From CAZJFH01 sp964545205 (lineage in GTDB: Bacteria; Pseudomonadota; Alphaproteobacteria; Rhodospirillales; Magnetospirillaceae): a stretch of DNA of 27,935 nucleotides. Location of the stretch: contig CAZJFH010000067.1 of the NCBI GenBank assembly GCA_964545205.1, positions 1 to 27,935 on the forward strand. Direction: 5' to 3'. Below the pieces are notes generated by a model. That model had not been told where the DNA came from and did not search any database. It was given only the letters and a program-made list of their open reading frames with translations. The position numbers were made by a program, and so were the translations under genes. Shown here piece by piece: positions 14,356 through 22,402 of this stretch (its first letter is position 1; every line of letters begins with the position of its first letter).

Positions 14356-16098
14356 ATGGCGTGGCCGGTGATCTCGAAAGGCTCGTTCAAGCGGCGGCCC
14401 AATCTGGTGGACTACGACGCGACCCGCACCGGCTTCGATTGGGACCAGGCCGCCGGCCTGGCCGGTCTGCCGCGCGGCAAGGGCGTCAACATCGCCTTCG
14501 AGGCGGCCGACCGGCACGTCGCCGAGGGCAATGGCGGGCGTGTCGCCTTGCGCTGCCTGGGGCGCGGCGGCCGCCGCGACGTCACCTACGCCGAGCTCGC
14601 CGAAGCCAGCAGCCGGTTCGCCAACGTGCTCGGCGGGCTCGGGGTGGCGCGCGGCGACGTCGTCGCGGTGCTTCTCGGCCGCTCGCTCGACGTCCACGTC
14701 GCGGCGCTGGGCGCCTTCAAGGCCGGCGCCGTGTTCTGCCCGCTGTTCACCGCGCTGGGACCCGAGCCGGTGCGGGCGCGCCTGACGCTCGGCGGCGCCA
14801 AGGCGCTGGTCACCACCGCCGACCTGTACCGTCGCAAGGTCGCGGCGCTGCGCCACATGCTGCCCGATCTCCAGCACGTGCTGCTGCTGACGGAGAAGGG
14901 CGAGACGGTGCCCGAGGACTGCATCGACCTGCGGGCGGCGATGGCCGCGGCGGCGCCGGGATTCGAGATTCCGCCGACCGCGGCCGCCGATCCGGCGCTG
15001 CTGCACTTCACCAGCGGCACCACCGGCACGCCCAAGGGCGCGCTGCACGGCCACGGCGCCGTCGCCGGCCCCGCCGCCACCGGGCGCATGGTGCTCGACC
15101 TGCAGTCCGACGACGTGTTCTGGTGCACCGCCGAAGCCGGCTGGGTCACCGGCACCATCTACGGCATCATCGCGCCGCTGGTCATCGGCGCCACCAGCAT
15201 CGTCGACGAGGAGGCCTTCGACGCCGGCCGCTGGTACGGCACGCTGGCCGAGCACAAGGTGACGGTGTTCTACACCACGCCGACGGCGATCCGCATGCTG
15301 ATGCGCTTCGGCGCCGCCCTGGCGCGGACCTACGATTTCCGCGCCCTGCGCGTCGCCGCCAGCGTCGGCGAGCCGTTGAACCCCGAGGCGGTGCTGTGGG
15401 GGCGCGAGGCGCTGGGCGTGCCGTTCCACGACACCTGGTGGCAGACCGAGACCGGCTGCATCACCGTCGCCAACCTGCCGGCGCTGGCGATCAAGCCCGG
15501 CAGCATGGGCCGGCCGGTGCCCGGATTCGAGGCCGCCATCGTCAAACGCATCCCCAACGGCATCGAGGCGGTCACCGATCCCGACGAGGTCGGCGAGATC
15601 GCCGTGCGCAAGGGGCCGCCGTCGCTGTTCCAGAGCTATCTCGGCGAGCCGGCGCGCAGCGAGGCCTGCTTCTTCGACGACTGGTACCTGACCGGCGACC
15701 TGGCGCGGCGCGACGCCGACGGCTACTTCTGGTTCGTCGGCCGCCGCGACGACGTCATCAAGTCGTCCGGCTACCTCATCGGCCCGTTCGAGATCGAGAG
15801 CATCCTGATGGATCACCCGGCGGTCGCCGAGGCCGGCGTCATCGGCCGGCCGGATCCGATCGTGCACGAGACCGTGGCCGCCTTCATCACCCTCAACCAC
15901 GGCTTCGAGGCCGGCGAGGCGTTGCGGCGCGAGCTGCTGGCCTTCGCCCGCGACCAGCTCGGTGCCGCGCTGGCGCCCAAGGACCTGCTGTTCGTGCCCG
16001 AGCTGCCGAAGACCAACAGCGGCAAGATCATGCGCCGGGTGCTGCGCCTGCGCGATCTCGGCGTCAACGAGGACGACGGTCCCAGGGCGACCGGCTAG
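14356..16098 (+). CDS. Acyl-CoA synthetase, acetyl-CoA-synthetase-like (AMP-forming)
   Basis: A 580-aa adenylate-forming ligase that activates a carboxylic acid with ATP and joins it to CoA in the cytosol. The P-loop-like HFTSGTTGTPKGALHGHG (217-234), DTWWQTETG (359-367), the YLTGDLARRDADGYFWFVGR hinge region and PKTNSGKIMRR with the catalytic lysine K557 are all present. The double Trp in WWQTETG is typical of acetyl- or propionyl-CoA synthetases with small pockets, so a short-chain acid is the likely substrate. GGAGG (14339-14343) lies twelve bases before ATG 14356. The stop is only three bases from the stop of the convergent MscS gene. K557 is a site where acetyl-CoA synthetases are commonly acetylated; whether that applies here is unknown. 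Confidence 0.9.
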   Translation: MAWPVISKGSFKRRPNLVDYDATRTGFDWDQAAGLAGLPRGKGVNIAFEAADRHVAEGNGGRVALRCLGRGGRRDVTYAELAEASSRFANVLGGLGVARGDVVAVLLGRSLDVHVAALGAFKAGAVFCPLFTALGPEPVRARLTLGGAKALVTTADLYRRKVAALRHMLPDLQHVLLLTEKGETVPEDCIDLRAAMAAAAPGFEIPPTAAADPALLHFTSGTTGTPKGALHGHGAVAGPAATGRMVLDLQSDDVFWCTAEAGWVTGTIYGIIAPLVIGATSIVDEEAFDAGRWYGTLAEHKVTVFYTTPTAIRMLMRFGAALARTYDFRALRVAASVGEPLNPEAVLWGREALGVPFHDTWWQTETGCITVANLPALAIKPGSMGRPVPGFEAAIVKRIPNGIEAVTDPDEVGEIAVRKGPPSLFQSYLGEPARSEACFFDDWYLTGDLARRDADGYFWFVGRRDDVIKSSGYLIGPFEIESILMDHPAVAEAGVIGRPDPIVHETVAAFITLNHGFEAGEALRRELLAFARDQLGAALAPKDLLFVPELPKTNSGKIMRRVLRLRDLGVNEDDGPRATG

Positions 16099-16101
16099 GC
16101 G

Positions 16102-17073
16102 TCAGTCCTTCGCCGGCCGCCGGCGCGCCATGACCTTGGCGAGCGATTCGGGGCGGGGCGGATCGTCGCCGGGCGGCCATCCTTCGCGCTGGCGGCGGCG
16201 GTCGCCGTCGGACTCCTCGGTCTGGTCGTGGAACAGCATCACCTCGGTCGGGAAGGGGATGTCGACGCCCTCGGCGGCCAGCCGCCGGCGCACGGCCAGC
16301 AGCACGCGATGGCGCACCGCCAGCACCTCGCGCTGGCGCGGGGACGTCCACCAGAACACCCGCAGTTCCACCGCCGCGCCGCCGAACTGCTCGGCGACCA
16401 CCGCGGGCGGCGGCTCGTCGAGCACGCCCTCGGCCGCCGCCAGCTCGGACAGGATGGCGTCGGTGGCGCGCCGCAGGTCGTCGCCGTAGCCGACCGGCAC
16501 CACGATGTCGCTGCGCCGCGCGTCCCAGGCGGTGTTGACCAGCACCGCGTTGGTGAAGATCTCGCCGTTCGGGATCACCGCGCGGCGGCCGTCGTAGGTG
16601 CGCAGGATCGTCGCCCGGGTGGCGATCTCCTCGACCGTGCCCTCGTAGGACTTGAACACGATCTGGTCGCCGATGCGGAACGGCTGGCGCAGCAGGATCA
16701 GGATGCCGGCCAGGAAGTTTTGCAGGATGTCCTTGAAGGCGAAGCCGATGGCGACGCCGCCGATCCCCAGCAGCGACAGGAGGTCGACCGGGCGCACCGA
16801 GGGCGCCATGATGGTGATCGCCACCAGCATCCCGACCAGCCCCAGGCCCCATTGCGCGAGGCGGCCGAGCACGACGCCGAGATTGCCGGAGGCCCGCCGC
16901 GTGGCGTGGGCGATCGAGACCTGGGCGAGCTTGGCGATGAGCAGGAACAGGGCGAAGACGATCAGCCCGACGACCAGCGCCGGCAGGAAGGCGAGGAAGC
17001 CGTTGACCAACTGGTCGATCGTCGCCCATGTCCGCGAGATCTCGACGTCGATTTCGACCGCTTCCTGCGCCAC
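16102..17073 (-). CDS. MscS-family mechanosensitive ion channel
   Basis: A 323-aa inner-membrane channel protein. Three hydrophobic helices lie at about 22-50, 68-92 and 97-125; the last contains the pore-lining Gly/Ala-rich helix and the MscS hallmark GFAFKDILQNFLAGILILL. A soluble beta domain follows (FRIGDQIVF, then the VIPNGEIFTNAV signature), and a charged cytoplasmic tail ends the protein. These channels open under membrane tension to release solutes during osmotic downshock. The start is GTG 17073, with GGAGG six bases upstream; there is no better ATG. It is convergent with the acyl-CoA synthetase gene with almost no gap. Length is normal for small MscS proteins. Confidence 0.92.
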   Translation of the reverse strand: MAQEAVEIDVEISRTWATIDQLVNGFLAFLPALVVGLIVFALFLLIAKLAQVSIAHATRRASGNLGVVLGRLAQWGLGLVGMLVAITIMAPSVRPVDLLSLLGIGGVAIGFAFKDILQNFLAGILILLRQPFRIGDQIVFKSYEGTVEEIATRATILRTYDGRRAVIPNGEIFTNAVLVNTAWDARRSDIVVPVGYGDDLRRATDAILSELAAAEGVLDEPPPAVVAEQFGGAAVELRVFWWTSPRQREVLAVRHRVLLAVRRRLAAEGVDIPFPTEVMLFHDQTEESDGDRRRQREGWPPGDDPPRPESLAKVMARRRPAKD

Positions 17074-17210
17074 GCGTCACCTCCGTCCCAGAAACGCGGC
17101 GGCGACGGCCGGTGTTCCCGCCGGCGGCGGCGCGGCTACCCCGTTCGCACAGCATTGCGCCGGCCGCCGCCGGGTCCTACGTCGCTCGCGAAACCGGAGG
17201 AGATCGGGCA

Positions 17211-17438
17211 ATGCGACAGGTGAGCGATGCCGCCCTGGCGCTGGCGGCGTTGTCGATCTGCGAGAACCTTCTCGTGACGCTGATCGACCGCGAGTTGATC
17301 AGCCGCGAGGACGTCGAGGAACTGCTGGAAGACGCCGCCGAGGGGCAGTCGGCCCTCGGCAACGGCGACTTTCAGGCCGGCGAGGAAGCGGCCGAGATCA
17401 TCCGCGACATCATGGACGGCATCGCGCCCGAGACGTGA
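17211..17438 (+). CDS. 75-aa hypothetical protein
   Basis: A small acidic, probably all-helical cytosolic protein. Two helices, ALALAALSICENLLVTLIDR and SREDVEELLEDAAEG, are followed by an acidic tail ending IIRDIMDGIAPET. ATG 17211 has a strong ribosome binding site (GGAGGAG, 17196-17202, eight bases upstream), and codons are strongly GC-ending, which supports a real gene. It diverges from the MscS gene and is convergent with the small cytochrome gene nine bases away. No family was recognised and no function is proposed. Confidence 0.7.
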   Translation: MRQVSDAALALAALSICENLLVTLIDRELISREDVEELLEDAAEGQSALGNGDFQAGEEAAEIIRDIMDGIAPET

Positions 17439-17447
17439 CGGGGCGCG

Positions 17448-17813
17448 TCAGTTGTCCTTGGCGCCCTGATGGATCCAGCTACGGATCAGGTCGCGGTCGC
17501 AGGTCGTCAGCTTCTTCTTGCCGTGCGGCATCCGAATGCCCTTCGCCTTGCCGTCGAGCAGCACCATCAGGTTGCTGGTCTGCGCGTCGCCGGGGACGAC
17601 CATGGCGCCGAACCTGGTGCCCTTCATCACGCTCTCGTAGCTCGAAACGTCGAACCCGCTCTCCTCGAAGCCCTCGCCGCCGGGCAGGTGGCATTCCTGG
17701 CAGCGGAACTGGAGGATGGGCATCACGTCCTCCTTGAAGCTCACGGTTTCGGCGCCTTGCGCGGCCGTCGCGAAGACGAGCGCGGCCGCTGTCGCGAAGA
17801 GGATTCGGGGCAT
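17448..17813 (-). CDS. Small periplasmic c-type cytochrome (PSCyt1-like)
   Basis: A 121-aa exported protein. Residues 1-21 form a Sec signal peptide (ILFATAAALVFATAAQGA). The mature part starts with VSFKEDVMPILQFRCQECH, in which C38, C41 and H42 form one haem c site; M95 in IRMPHGKK is the likely distal ligand. The motifs VMPIL, CxxCH and RMP match the planctomycete-type cytochrome c domain (PSCyt1), which is also seen alone in proteobacteria. It probably carries electrons in the periplasm; no oxidase or dehydrogenase partner lies beside it. GGGAG lies just upstream of ATG 17813. Confidence 0.85.
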   Translation of the reverse strand: MPRILFATAAALVFATAAQGAETVSFKEDVMPILQFRCQECHLPGGEGFEESGFDVSSYESVMKGTRFGAMVVPGDAQTSNLMVLLDGKAKGIRMPHGKKKLTTCDRDLIRSWIHQGAKDN

Positions 17814-17967
17814 GGTCGTTCTCCCATGTATCGTTCGTAGAATCCTACGCTTGTGACGCCCTGGATGCAGTCCTCCACCCGCAGGGGAACGGTCCCCACC
17901 TAAGTCGGTCGCGGACCGACGATCGACTGTGACGATTCGTCCCGGAGCCCGAATATTCGACAGTGCT

Positions 17968-17973
17968 TATAAT
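17968..17973 (+). promoter_or_regulatory. Candidate -10 box upstream of the 209-aa protein gene
   Basis: A perfect TATAAT lies about 35 bases before the start codon at 18008, in one of the few AT-rich patches here. The -35 region at normal spacing is a poor match (GAGCCC), so activity would need an activator or a contribution from the TG a few bases upstream. Confidence 0.35.
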
Positions 17974-18007
17974 GCAGTGCAATCCGATGTCGGATATGGA
18001 GGCAGCC

Positions 18008-18637
18008 ATGGCTTCGAAGACTCCCCCTCCGGAACGAGACCGCCTGCACGTCGCCGCCCTCGACGTCCGCACCCGCGCCTGGCGGCTGGACGGCCCCGGC
18101 GCCGCCGCCGGCGAAGGCATCGACTCCTGCGTCGCCGCGGTCGAGCACGCGATGATGCTGGGGCCGGTGGCGCTCGGCTTCGGCGCGCCGCTGTGCGCGC
18201 CGGTTCGCGAGGAGGCGCTCGACGCCCTGCACGGCCCCGACGCCGCCGCGGTCGCCCTGGCGATGGCCGAGGCGGCCAGCGTCGTGCCCCACACCCTGCG
18301 GCGGCTGCGCGCGGTGCTGCACGAGACCGGCAGCGCCTCGCTCGACTGGCATCACGTGCCGACCGAGCCGGGCCAGCTGCTGCTGTGGGCGTTCTCCGGC
18401 GACGACCTCGAGGCGGTGTCGTCCGAGGCGCGGCGGCGGCTGACCGCGTCCGGCAACGGTCACCTGGCGATCGAGGACTGCCTGAGCGTCATCGGGGCCT
18501 CGCTGCTGCATACCGGCTGGGCGCGCGACGTCGGGCTGCTGACGCAGCCCTGCCTGACGATCGACGGCATGCTGGTGCCGCGGCGCAAGCCGGCGGCGCA
18601 GAAACCCGCCGCCGTGGCGGCGACGCTGGACGCGTGA
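18008..18637 (+). CDS. Hypothetical protein, possibly DUF429-like (RNase H-fold)
   Basis: A 209-aa protein, cytosolic by composition. The early strand LHVAALDVRTRAWRL and later VALGFGAPLCAPVREEAL loosely recall DUF429 predicted RNase-H-fold nucleases, in which a G-D/E-x-P-L-W-x-P element follows an N-terminal beta strand. The expected acidic residue in that element is Gly here and the Trp is Cys, so catalysis is doubtful. ATG 18008 is chosen for GGAGG (17998-18002) five bases upstream; in-frame ATGs exist up to 17963. It is convergent with gmk ten bases away. The gene is well supported by codon pattern; the family link is tentative. Confidence 0.7.
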   Translation: MASKTPPPERDRLHVAALDVRTRAWRLDGPGAAAGEGIDSCVAAVEHAMMLGPVALGFGAPLCAPVREEALDALHGPDAAAVALAMAEAASVVPHTLRRLRAVLHETGSASLDWHHVPTEPGQLLLWAFSGDDLEAVSSEARRRLTASGNGHLAIEDCLSVIGASLLHTGWARDVGLLTQPCLTIDGMLVPRRKPAAQKPAAVAATLDA

Positions 18638-18647
18638 CGGCGCGGCG

Positions 18648-19319
18648 TCAGTCCTCGACGCCGCGCAGGCGGGCGACGAATTCCGGCATGCCGGCCTGAC
18701 GGTCGCGCTTGAGCCGCTCGGCGTGCAGGATGGCCTCGACGCTGCGGACGCTTTGTTCGACGTCGTTGTTGACGACGATGTAGTCGTATTCGCGCCAGTG
18801 GCTCATCTCGTCGGCGGCCTTGGCCATGCGCTTGGCGACCACCTCGTCCGAGTCCTGGCCGCGGCCGCGCAGGCGGCGTTCCAGCTCGTCCACCGACGGC
18901 GGCAGGATGAACACGCTGACCAGGTCGGTGCGGGCGTTCTGCGCCAGTTGCTGGGTGCCCTGCCAGTCGATGTCGAACAGCACGTCGCGGCCCTGGCGCA
19001 GCACCGTCTCGACCGGCGCCTTGGGCGTGCCGTAGTGGTTGTCGAACACCTTGGCGTGCTCGAGGAACTCGCCGGCCTCGACCATGGCGCGGAAGCGCTC
19101 GACGGCGACGAAATGATAGTCGACGCCGTCGACCTCGCCGGGGCGCGGCGGCCGCGTCGTCGCCGAGACCGACATCGCGATGTCGGAATCGCGGGCCAGC
19201 AGCGCGCGCGAGATCGTGGTCTTGCCGGCGCCCGACGGCGACGACAGCACCAGCATCAGACCGCGGCGGTGCACGGCCGGGACGGCGTTCGGTTCGGTCA
19301 TGGCGGCGACGTGGCTCAT
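18648..19319 (-). CDS. gmk: Guanylate kinase
   Basis: A 223-aa cytosolic kinase that converts GMP to GDP with ATP, two steps after guaB in guanine nucleotide synthesis. The P-loop SPSGAGKT (27-34), the GMP-binding SATTRPPRPGEVDGVDYHFV, and GTPKAPVE and DIDWQGTQQL are all present, and the lid region contains RRLRGRGQDS. The start ATG 19319 overlaps the yicC stop as ATGA, indicating translational coupling; ATG 19301 would give a slightly shorter protein. The yicC-gmk order is common in proteobacteria. It is convergent with the preceding hypothetical gene. The promoter lies upstream of yicC. Confidence 0.96.
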   Translation of the reverse strand: MSHVAAMTEPNAVPAVHRRGLMLVLSSPSGAGKTTISRALLARDSDIAMSVSATTRPPRPGEVDGVDYHFVAVERFRAMVEAGEFLEHAKVFDNHYGTPKAPVETVLRQGRDVLFDIDWQGTQQLAQNARTDLVSVFILPPSVDELERRLRGRGQDSDEVVAKRMAKAADEMSHWREYDYIVVNNDVEQSVRSVEAILHAERLKRDRQAGMPEFVARLRGVED

Positions 19320-20206
19320 TCTATGTTCTGCACCTGCTCGCGGAACTGCTCGATGACGGCCTTGAGGTCGAGGCCGATTCGGGTGAGCTCGACGTCGGCC
19401 GACTTCGAGCACAGGGTGTTGGCCTCGCGGTTGAACTCCTGGCACAGGAAGTCCAGCTTGCGCCCCACCGGCCCGCCGCCGGCGAGCAGTTCGCGCGCCG
19501 CGGCGACATGGGCGCGCAGGCGGTCGAGCTCCTCGCGCACGTCGGCCTTGCCGACCGCGAGCGCCAGTTCCTGGGTCAGCCGTTCCTCGGGCAGCGCCGG
19601 CGAGGCCTGCAGAAGGGTCTCGAGCATCGCCTGCAGGCGCTCGCGCATCGCCTCCGGCCGCGCCGAGGCGGTCCGGGCGGCGGCCTCGGTCAGCCGCGCG
19701 ATCTCGTCGAGCTGGCCGGTCATCACCGCCAGCAGCCGCGCGCCCTCGTTGTCGCGCATCGCCGCCAGCGCCGACAGCGCCTCGTCGAGGCTGCCCAGGA
19801 TTTCGCCCAGCCGCGCCTCGCGCTCGACCTCGTCCTCTTCCTCCTCGACGATCTCGACCACGCCCTTGATCGCCAGCAGCGCGTCGAGGCTGGGCGCCGC
19901 CAGGCCGGGCATGCGGTGCGCGACGAGCTGCACCGCCGCCGCGAGCTGATGCAGCATCGCCTCGTTCAGGCGCACGCTCGGCGTCTCGCTGGTGCGCTGG
20001 ACGGCCAGGTTGATGCTGAGATTGCCGCGCTTGAGCGCCCGCCCGGCGGCTTCGCGGGCCGCGATCTCGAGCGACTCGTAGCCGGGGGCGACGCGCGTGC
20101 GCACCTCGAGGCCGCGGCCGTTGACGCTCTTGAGTTCCCACGTCCATGCCACCGGGCCGCGCTGCCCCGACGCACGGGCGAAACCGGTCATGCTGGAAAC
20201 GCTCAC
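19316..20206 (-). CDS. yicC: YicC/YloC-family endoribonuclease
   Basis: A 296-aa protein of the YicC family. The N-terminal domain opens with SMTGFARASG and WELKSVNGRGLEVRTR. The C-terminal DUF1732 region has GRKLDFLCQEFNREANTLCSK followed by ELTRIGLDLKAVIEQFREQVQN, the most conserved stretch of the family. Members act as endoribonucleases involved in sRNA and mRNA turnover. A run of acidic residues (VEIVEEEEDEVERE) sits in the middle. The start is GTG 20206, preceded by GAGGG; an ATG at 20191 begins the canonical MTGFAR. It is coupled to gmk downstream through a four-base overlap and transcribed from the promoter at 20233-20261. Confidence 0.94.
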   Translation of the reverse strand: MSVSSMTGFARASGQRGPVAWTWELKSVNGRGLEVRTRVAPGYESLEIAAREAAGRALKRGNLSINLAVQRTSETPSVRLNEAMLHQLAAAVQLVAHRMPGLAAPSLDALLAIKGVVEIVEEEEDEVEREARLGEILGSLDEALSALAAMRDNEGARLLAVMTGQLDEIARLTEAAARTASARPEAMRERLQAMLETLLQASPALPEERLTQELALAVGKADVREELDRLRAHVAAARELLAGGGPVGRKLDFLCQEFNREANTLCSKSADVELTRIGLDLKAVIEQFREQVQNIE

Positions 20207-20232
20207 GGCACCCTCGCTTTTTGCGTCCGGCG

Positions 20233-20261
20233 TTTATAGCCCCGGTCGCCGCCACCAACAA
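20233..20261 (-). promoter_or_regulatory. Sigma-70-type promoter of yicC-gmk
   Basis: On the minus strand, TTGTTG (20261-20256) and TATAAA (20238-20233) are separated by exactly 17 bp, ending 27 bp before the yicC start. The -10 is a five-of-six match. It lies in the 97-bp gap shared with the divergent mntA gene, so the two operons share a control region. Confidence 0.6.
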
Positions 20262-20303
20262 GCCATCCTTCCTACCTCCGGGGCGAAGGCGTATCCTGAG
20301 GGC

Positions 20304-20726
20304 ATGAGGAACCGCCGCGACAAGAGGCGTCCGCGCCAGGGGCTGACCGACGTGACCGTGCTGGTGCCGCCGGAGAAGGTCGAGGCGTTGCGCCGCTATG
20401 CCGGGCGGATCAGCCGTCGCCGCGAGCCGGCGCGGCGCGACGACATCATCGAGAAGCTGCAGGCCCACCGCCAGGTCGCCGAGCGCTTCGGGGTCGAGAA
20501 GCTGTCGCTGTTCGGCTCGGTGCTGCGCGACGAGGCGCGGCCCGACAGCGACGTCGACCTGATGGTCGAGTTCGCGCCCGGCCGGCCCAGGGGACTGTTC
20601 GAGTTCGTCGAGCTCAAGAACGCGCTCGAAGGCGTGCTGGGGCGGCCGGTCGACCTGATCACCGCCGCCAACATCAAGCCGCGGCTCAAGGAACGCATAT
20701 TGGGGGAGGCGGTCCGTGTTCTCTAA
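20304..20726 (+). CDS. mntA: MntA-like minimal nucleotidyltransferase antitoxin with N-terminal extension
   Basis: A 140-aa protein. From about residue 50 it is a minimal nucleotidyltransferase: LFGSVLRDEARPDSDVDLMV has the GS-X10-DxD signature (G71, S72, D83, D85), and a third acidic residue D117 lies in RPVDLI. In HEPN/MNT systems this enzyme adds AMP to a tyrosine of the HEPN toxin and silences it. The first 45 residues are very basic (RNRRDKRRPRQG), with VTVLVPPEKVEALRRYAGRI resembling a small DNA-binding or helical segment not found in minimal MNTs, so autoregulation is possible. ATG 20304 follows GAGG. It overlaps the hepT start by eleven bases and diverges from yicC. Confidence 0.85.
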   Translation: MRNRRDKRRPRQGLTDVTVLVPPEKVEALRRYAGRISRRREPARRDDIIEKLQAHRQVAERFGVEKLSLFGSVLRDEARPDSDVDLMVEFAPGRPRGLFEFVELKNALEGVLGRPVDLITAANIKPRLKERILGEAVRVL

Positions 20727-21066
20727 GGATTGGCGGGTCAGGGTCGAGGACATGCTGGAGGCGCTCGGGCGCATCCGGCGCTATGCCGACGGACTGGACG
20801 AGGCCTCGTTCTGCGCCGACGACCGCACCGTCGACGCGGTGGTGCGCAACCTCGAGATCATCGGCGAGGCGGCGCGGCGCATGCCGGCCGACATCGTCCG
20901 CGCCCATCCCGAACTGCCGTGGAGCCGCATGGCCGAGATGCGTCACGTCCTGATCCACGAATACAACGCGGTCGATTGCGGCATCGTCTGGAACACGGTG
21001 CAGAACGACCTGCCGCCGCTGCTCAGGCCGCTGCAGGCGCTGCTGCGGGCGGACGCGGCCCAGTGA
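20716..21066 (+). CDS. hepT: HepT-like HEPN ribonuclease toxin
   Basis: A 116-aa all-helical HEPN protein. The RX4HXY motif is intact: R76 and H81 (RNase active site) and Y83 (target of AMPylation by MntA) in MRHVLIHEY. NLEIIGEAARRMP is the other typical block of the family. Active HEPN toxins cleave RNA or tRNA and stop growth until modified by the cognate MNT. The start is GTG 20716, with GGGGGAGG (20702-20709) six bases upstream, inside the end of mntA. The stop overlaps the start of the following SDR gene (GTGA). The tight overlap supports a functional pair; chromosomal toxin, defence or stabilisation roles are all possible. Confidence 0.87.
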   Translation: MFSKDWRVRVEDMLEALGRIRRYADGLDEASFCADDRTVDAVVRNLEIIGEAARRMPADIVRAHPELPWSRMAEMRHVLIHEYNAVDCGIVWNTVQNDLPPLLRPLQALLRADAAQ

Positions 21067-21836
21067 CGCCGTCGCCGCCGCCGCCGCGCTCGGTGCTGAT
21101 CACCGGCGCCTCCAGCGGCATCGGCCGGGCGCTGGCGCTCGCCTATGCCGCGCCGGGCGCGACGCTGGCCCTGGGCGGCCGCGACCCGGGGCGCCTCGAC
21201 GAGACCGCCGCCGCCTGCCGCGCCCGCGGCGCCGTGGTCGATGCCCGCGTCGTCGACGTCACCGACGCCGCCGCGATGGCCGCCTGGGTGGCCGAGGCCG
21301 AGGCGCGGGCGCCGCTCGAGCTGGTGATCGCCAACGCCGGCATCTCGGCCGGCACCGGCGGCGGCGCCGAGCCGGCCGATCAGGCGGCGCGCATCTTCGC
21401 GGTCAACGTCGACGGCGTGCGCAACACCGTGCTGCCGGCGCTGCCCGGAATGCGGGCGCGCCGGCGCGGACAGGTGGCGGTGATGAGCTCGATTGCCGGC
21501 TTCGTCGGCTTCGCCGGCGCGCCGGCCTACTGCGCCAGCAAGGCGGCGGTGCGGGTCTGGGGCGAGGCCCTGCGCGGCTGGCTGGCGCCCGAGGGCGTCG
21601 GCGTGACGGTGATCTGCCCGGGCTTCGTCGAAAGCCCGATGACCGCGGTCAACGCCTTTCCGATGCCGCTGCTGATGCCGGTCGAGCGCGCCGCCGCGCT
21701 GATTCGGCGGCGGCTGGCCCGCAATCCGGCCCGCATCGCGTTTCCGTGGCCGGTCTATGCCGTCGTGCTGGCGCTGTCGGCGCTGCCGTCGGGCCTGCGC
21801 AGCATGGTGACCGGCGCGATGCCGCGGAAACCTTGA
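21063..21836 (+). CDS. Short-chain dehydrogenase/reductase (SDR)
   Basis: A 257-aa classical SDR oxidoreductase using NAD(P)H. It has the nucleotide-binding motif TGASSGIG (about 14-21), NAG in VIANAGIS, catalytic S143 in VMSSIAGFVG and Y156-x3-K160 in AYCASK, then the PGFVESPM loop. The C-terminal part has a hydrophobic stretch (FPWPVYAVVLALSALPSGL) that may lie near or in the membrane, as in related SDRs of lipid or sterol-like substrates. Substrate is unknown. GTG 21063 overlaps the hepT stop as GTGA, so it is translationally coupled to the toxin-antitoxin pair; a functional link is not implied. There is no independent ribosome binding site of quality. Confidence 0.88.
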   Translation: MTPSPPPPRSVLITGASSGIGRALALAYAAPGATLALGGRDPGRLDETAAACRARGAVVDARVVDVTDAAAMAAWVAEAEARAPLELVIANAGISAGTGGGAEPADQAARIFAVNVDGVRNTVLPALPGMRARRRGQVAVMSSIAGFVGFAGAPAYCASKAAVRVWGEALRGWLAPEGVGVTVICPGFVESPMTAVNAFPMPLLMPVERAAALIRRRLARNPARIAFPWPVYAVVLALSALPSGLRSMVTGAMPRKP

Positions 21837-21935
21837 CCGCCGCCGGGCGAAAGCTTTGAACCGGAGCGCCGGCGGATTATAGTCGTGATAGCGACGCCGG
21901 CGGGGGGCCGCGCGCGGGGACACGGAGGCACGAGC

Positions 21936-22376
21936 GTGCGCACAGGCGTCGAACCGATCGATATCCTGCTCGTCGAGGACAATCCCGGCGACGCGCGGCT
22001 GGCGATCGAGGCCCTCAAGGAGGGCAAGGTCCTGAACCGGCTGCACGTGGTGCCCGACGGCGTCGAGGCGATGAGCTTCCTCCGCCGCCAGGGCACCTAT
22101 CCCGACGCGCCGCGCCCGCACGTCATCCTGCTCGACCTCAACCTGCCGCGGATGGACGGCCGCCAGGTGCTGGCCGAGGTCAAGAAGGACGACGACCTCA
22201 AGCGCATCCCGATCGTCGTGCTGACGACGTCGCAGGCCGAGCAGGACGTGGTCAAGAGCTACGACCTGCACGCCAACTGCTATATTACCAAGCCGGTGGA
22301 CCTGGATTCGTTCATAACGGTGATCCGCTCGATCGAGGATTTCTGGTGCACCATCGTCAAATTGCCGCCGCGCTGA
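21936..22376 (+). CDS. Single-domain response regulator, Rcp1-like
   Basis: A 146-aa stand-alone receiver domain. ILLVEDNPGDARLAIEAL, phospho-acceptor D67 in ILLDLNLPRMDG, the TTS switch region and KPVDLDSF with the conserved Lys show a complete CheY fold. The EDNPGDARL start is typical of Rcp1-type regulators that pair with phytochrome-like or HisKA_2 kinases. No output domain is present, so it must signal by protein contact, perhaps with the c-di-GMP enzyme encoded 26 bp downstream. GTG 21936 is preferred: GGAGG (21924-21928) is seven bases upstream. The in-frame start at 21885 would add 17 Gly/Arg-rich residues. Confidence 0.88.
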   Translation: MRTGVEPIDILLVEDNPGDARLAIEALKEGKVLNRLHVVPDGVEAMSFLRRQGTYPDAPRPHVILLDLNLPRMDGRQVLAEVKKDDDLKRIPIVVLTTSQAEQDVVKSYDLHANCYITKPVDLDSFITVIRSIEDFWCTIVKLPPR

Positions 22377-22402
22377 AGTCGTCGGCCGGGGTGGAGCTCT
22401 GA

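Noticed and set aside
17884..17910. GGAAC as an EcfG (general stress sigma) promoter element
   Set aside because: No CGTT-like -10 lies at 16-17 bp; the surrounding sequence is otherwise GC-rich leader.
17900..18511. Minus-strand frame opposite the 209-aa protein gene
   Set aside because: The plus-strand frame has a good ribosome binding site, a -10 box and a more protein-like sequence; the antisense frame is Arg/Gln-rich without motifs.
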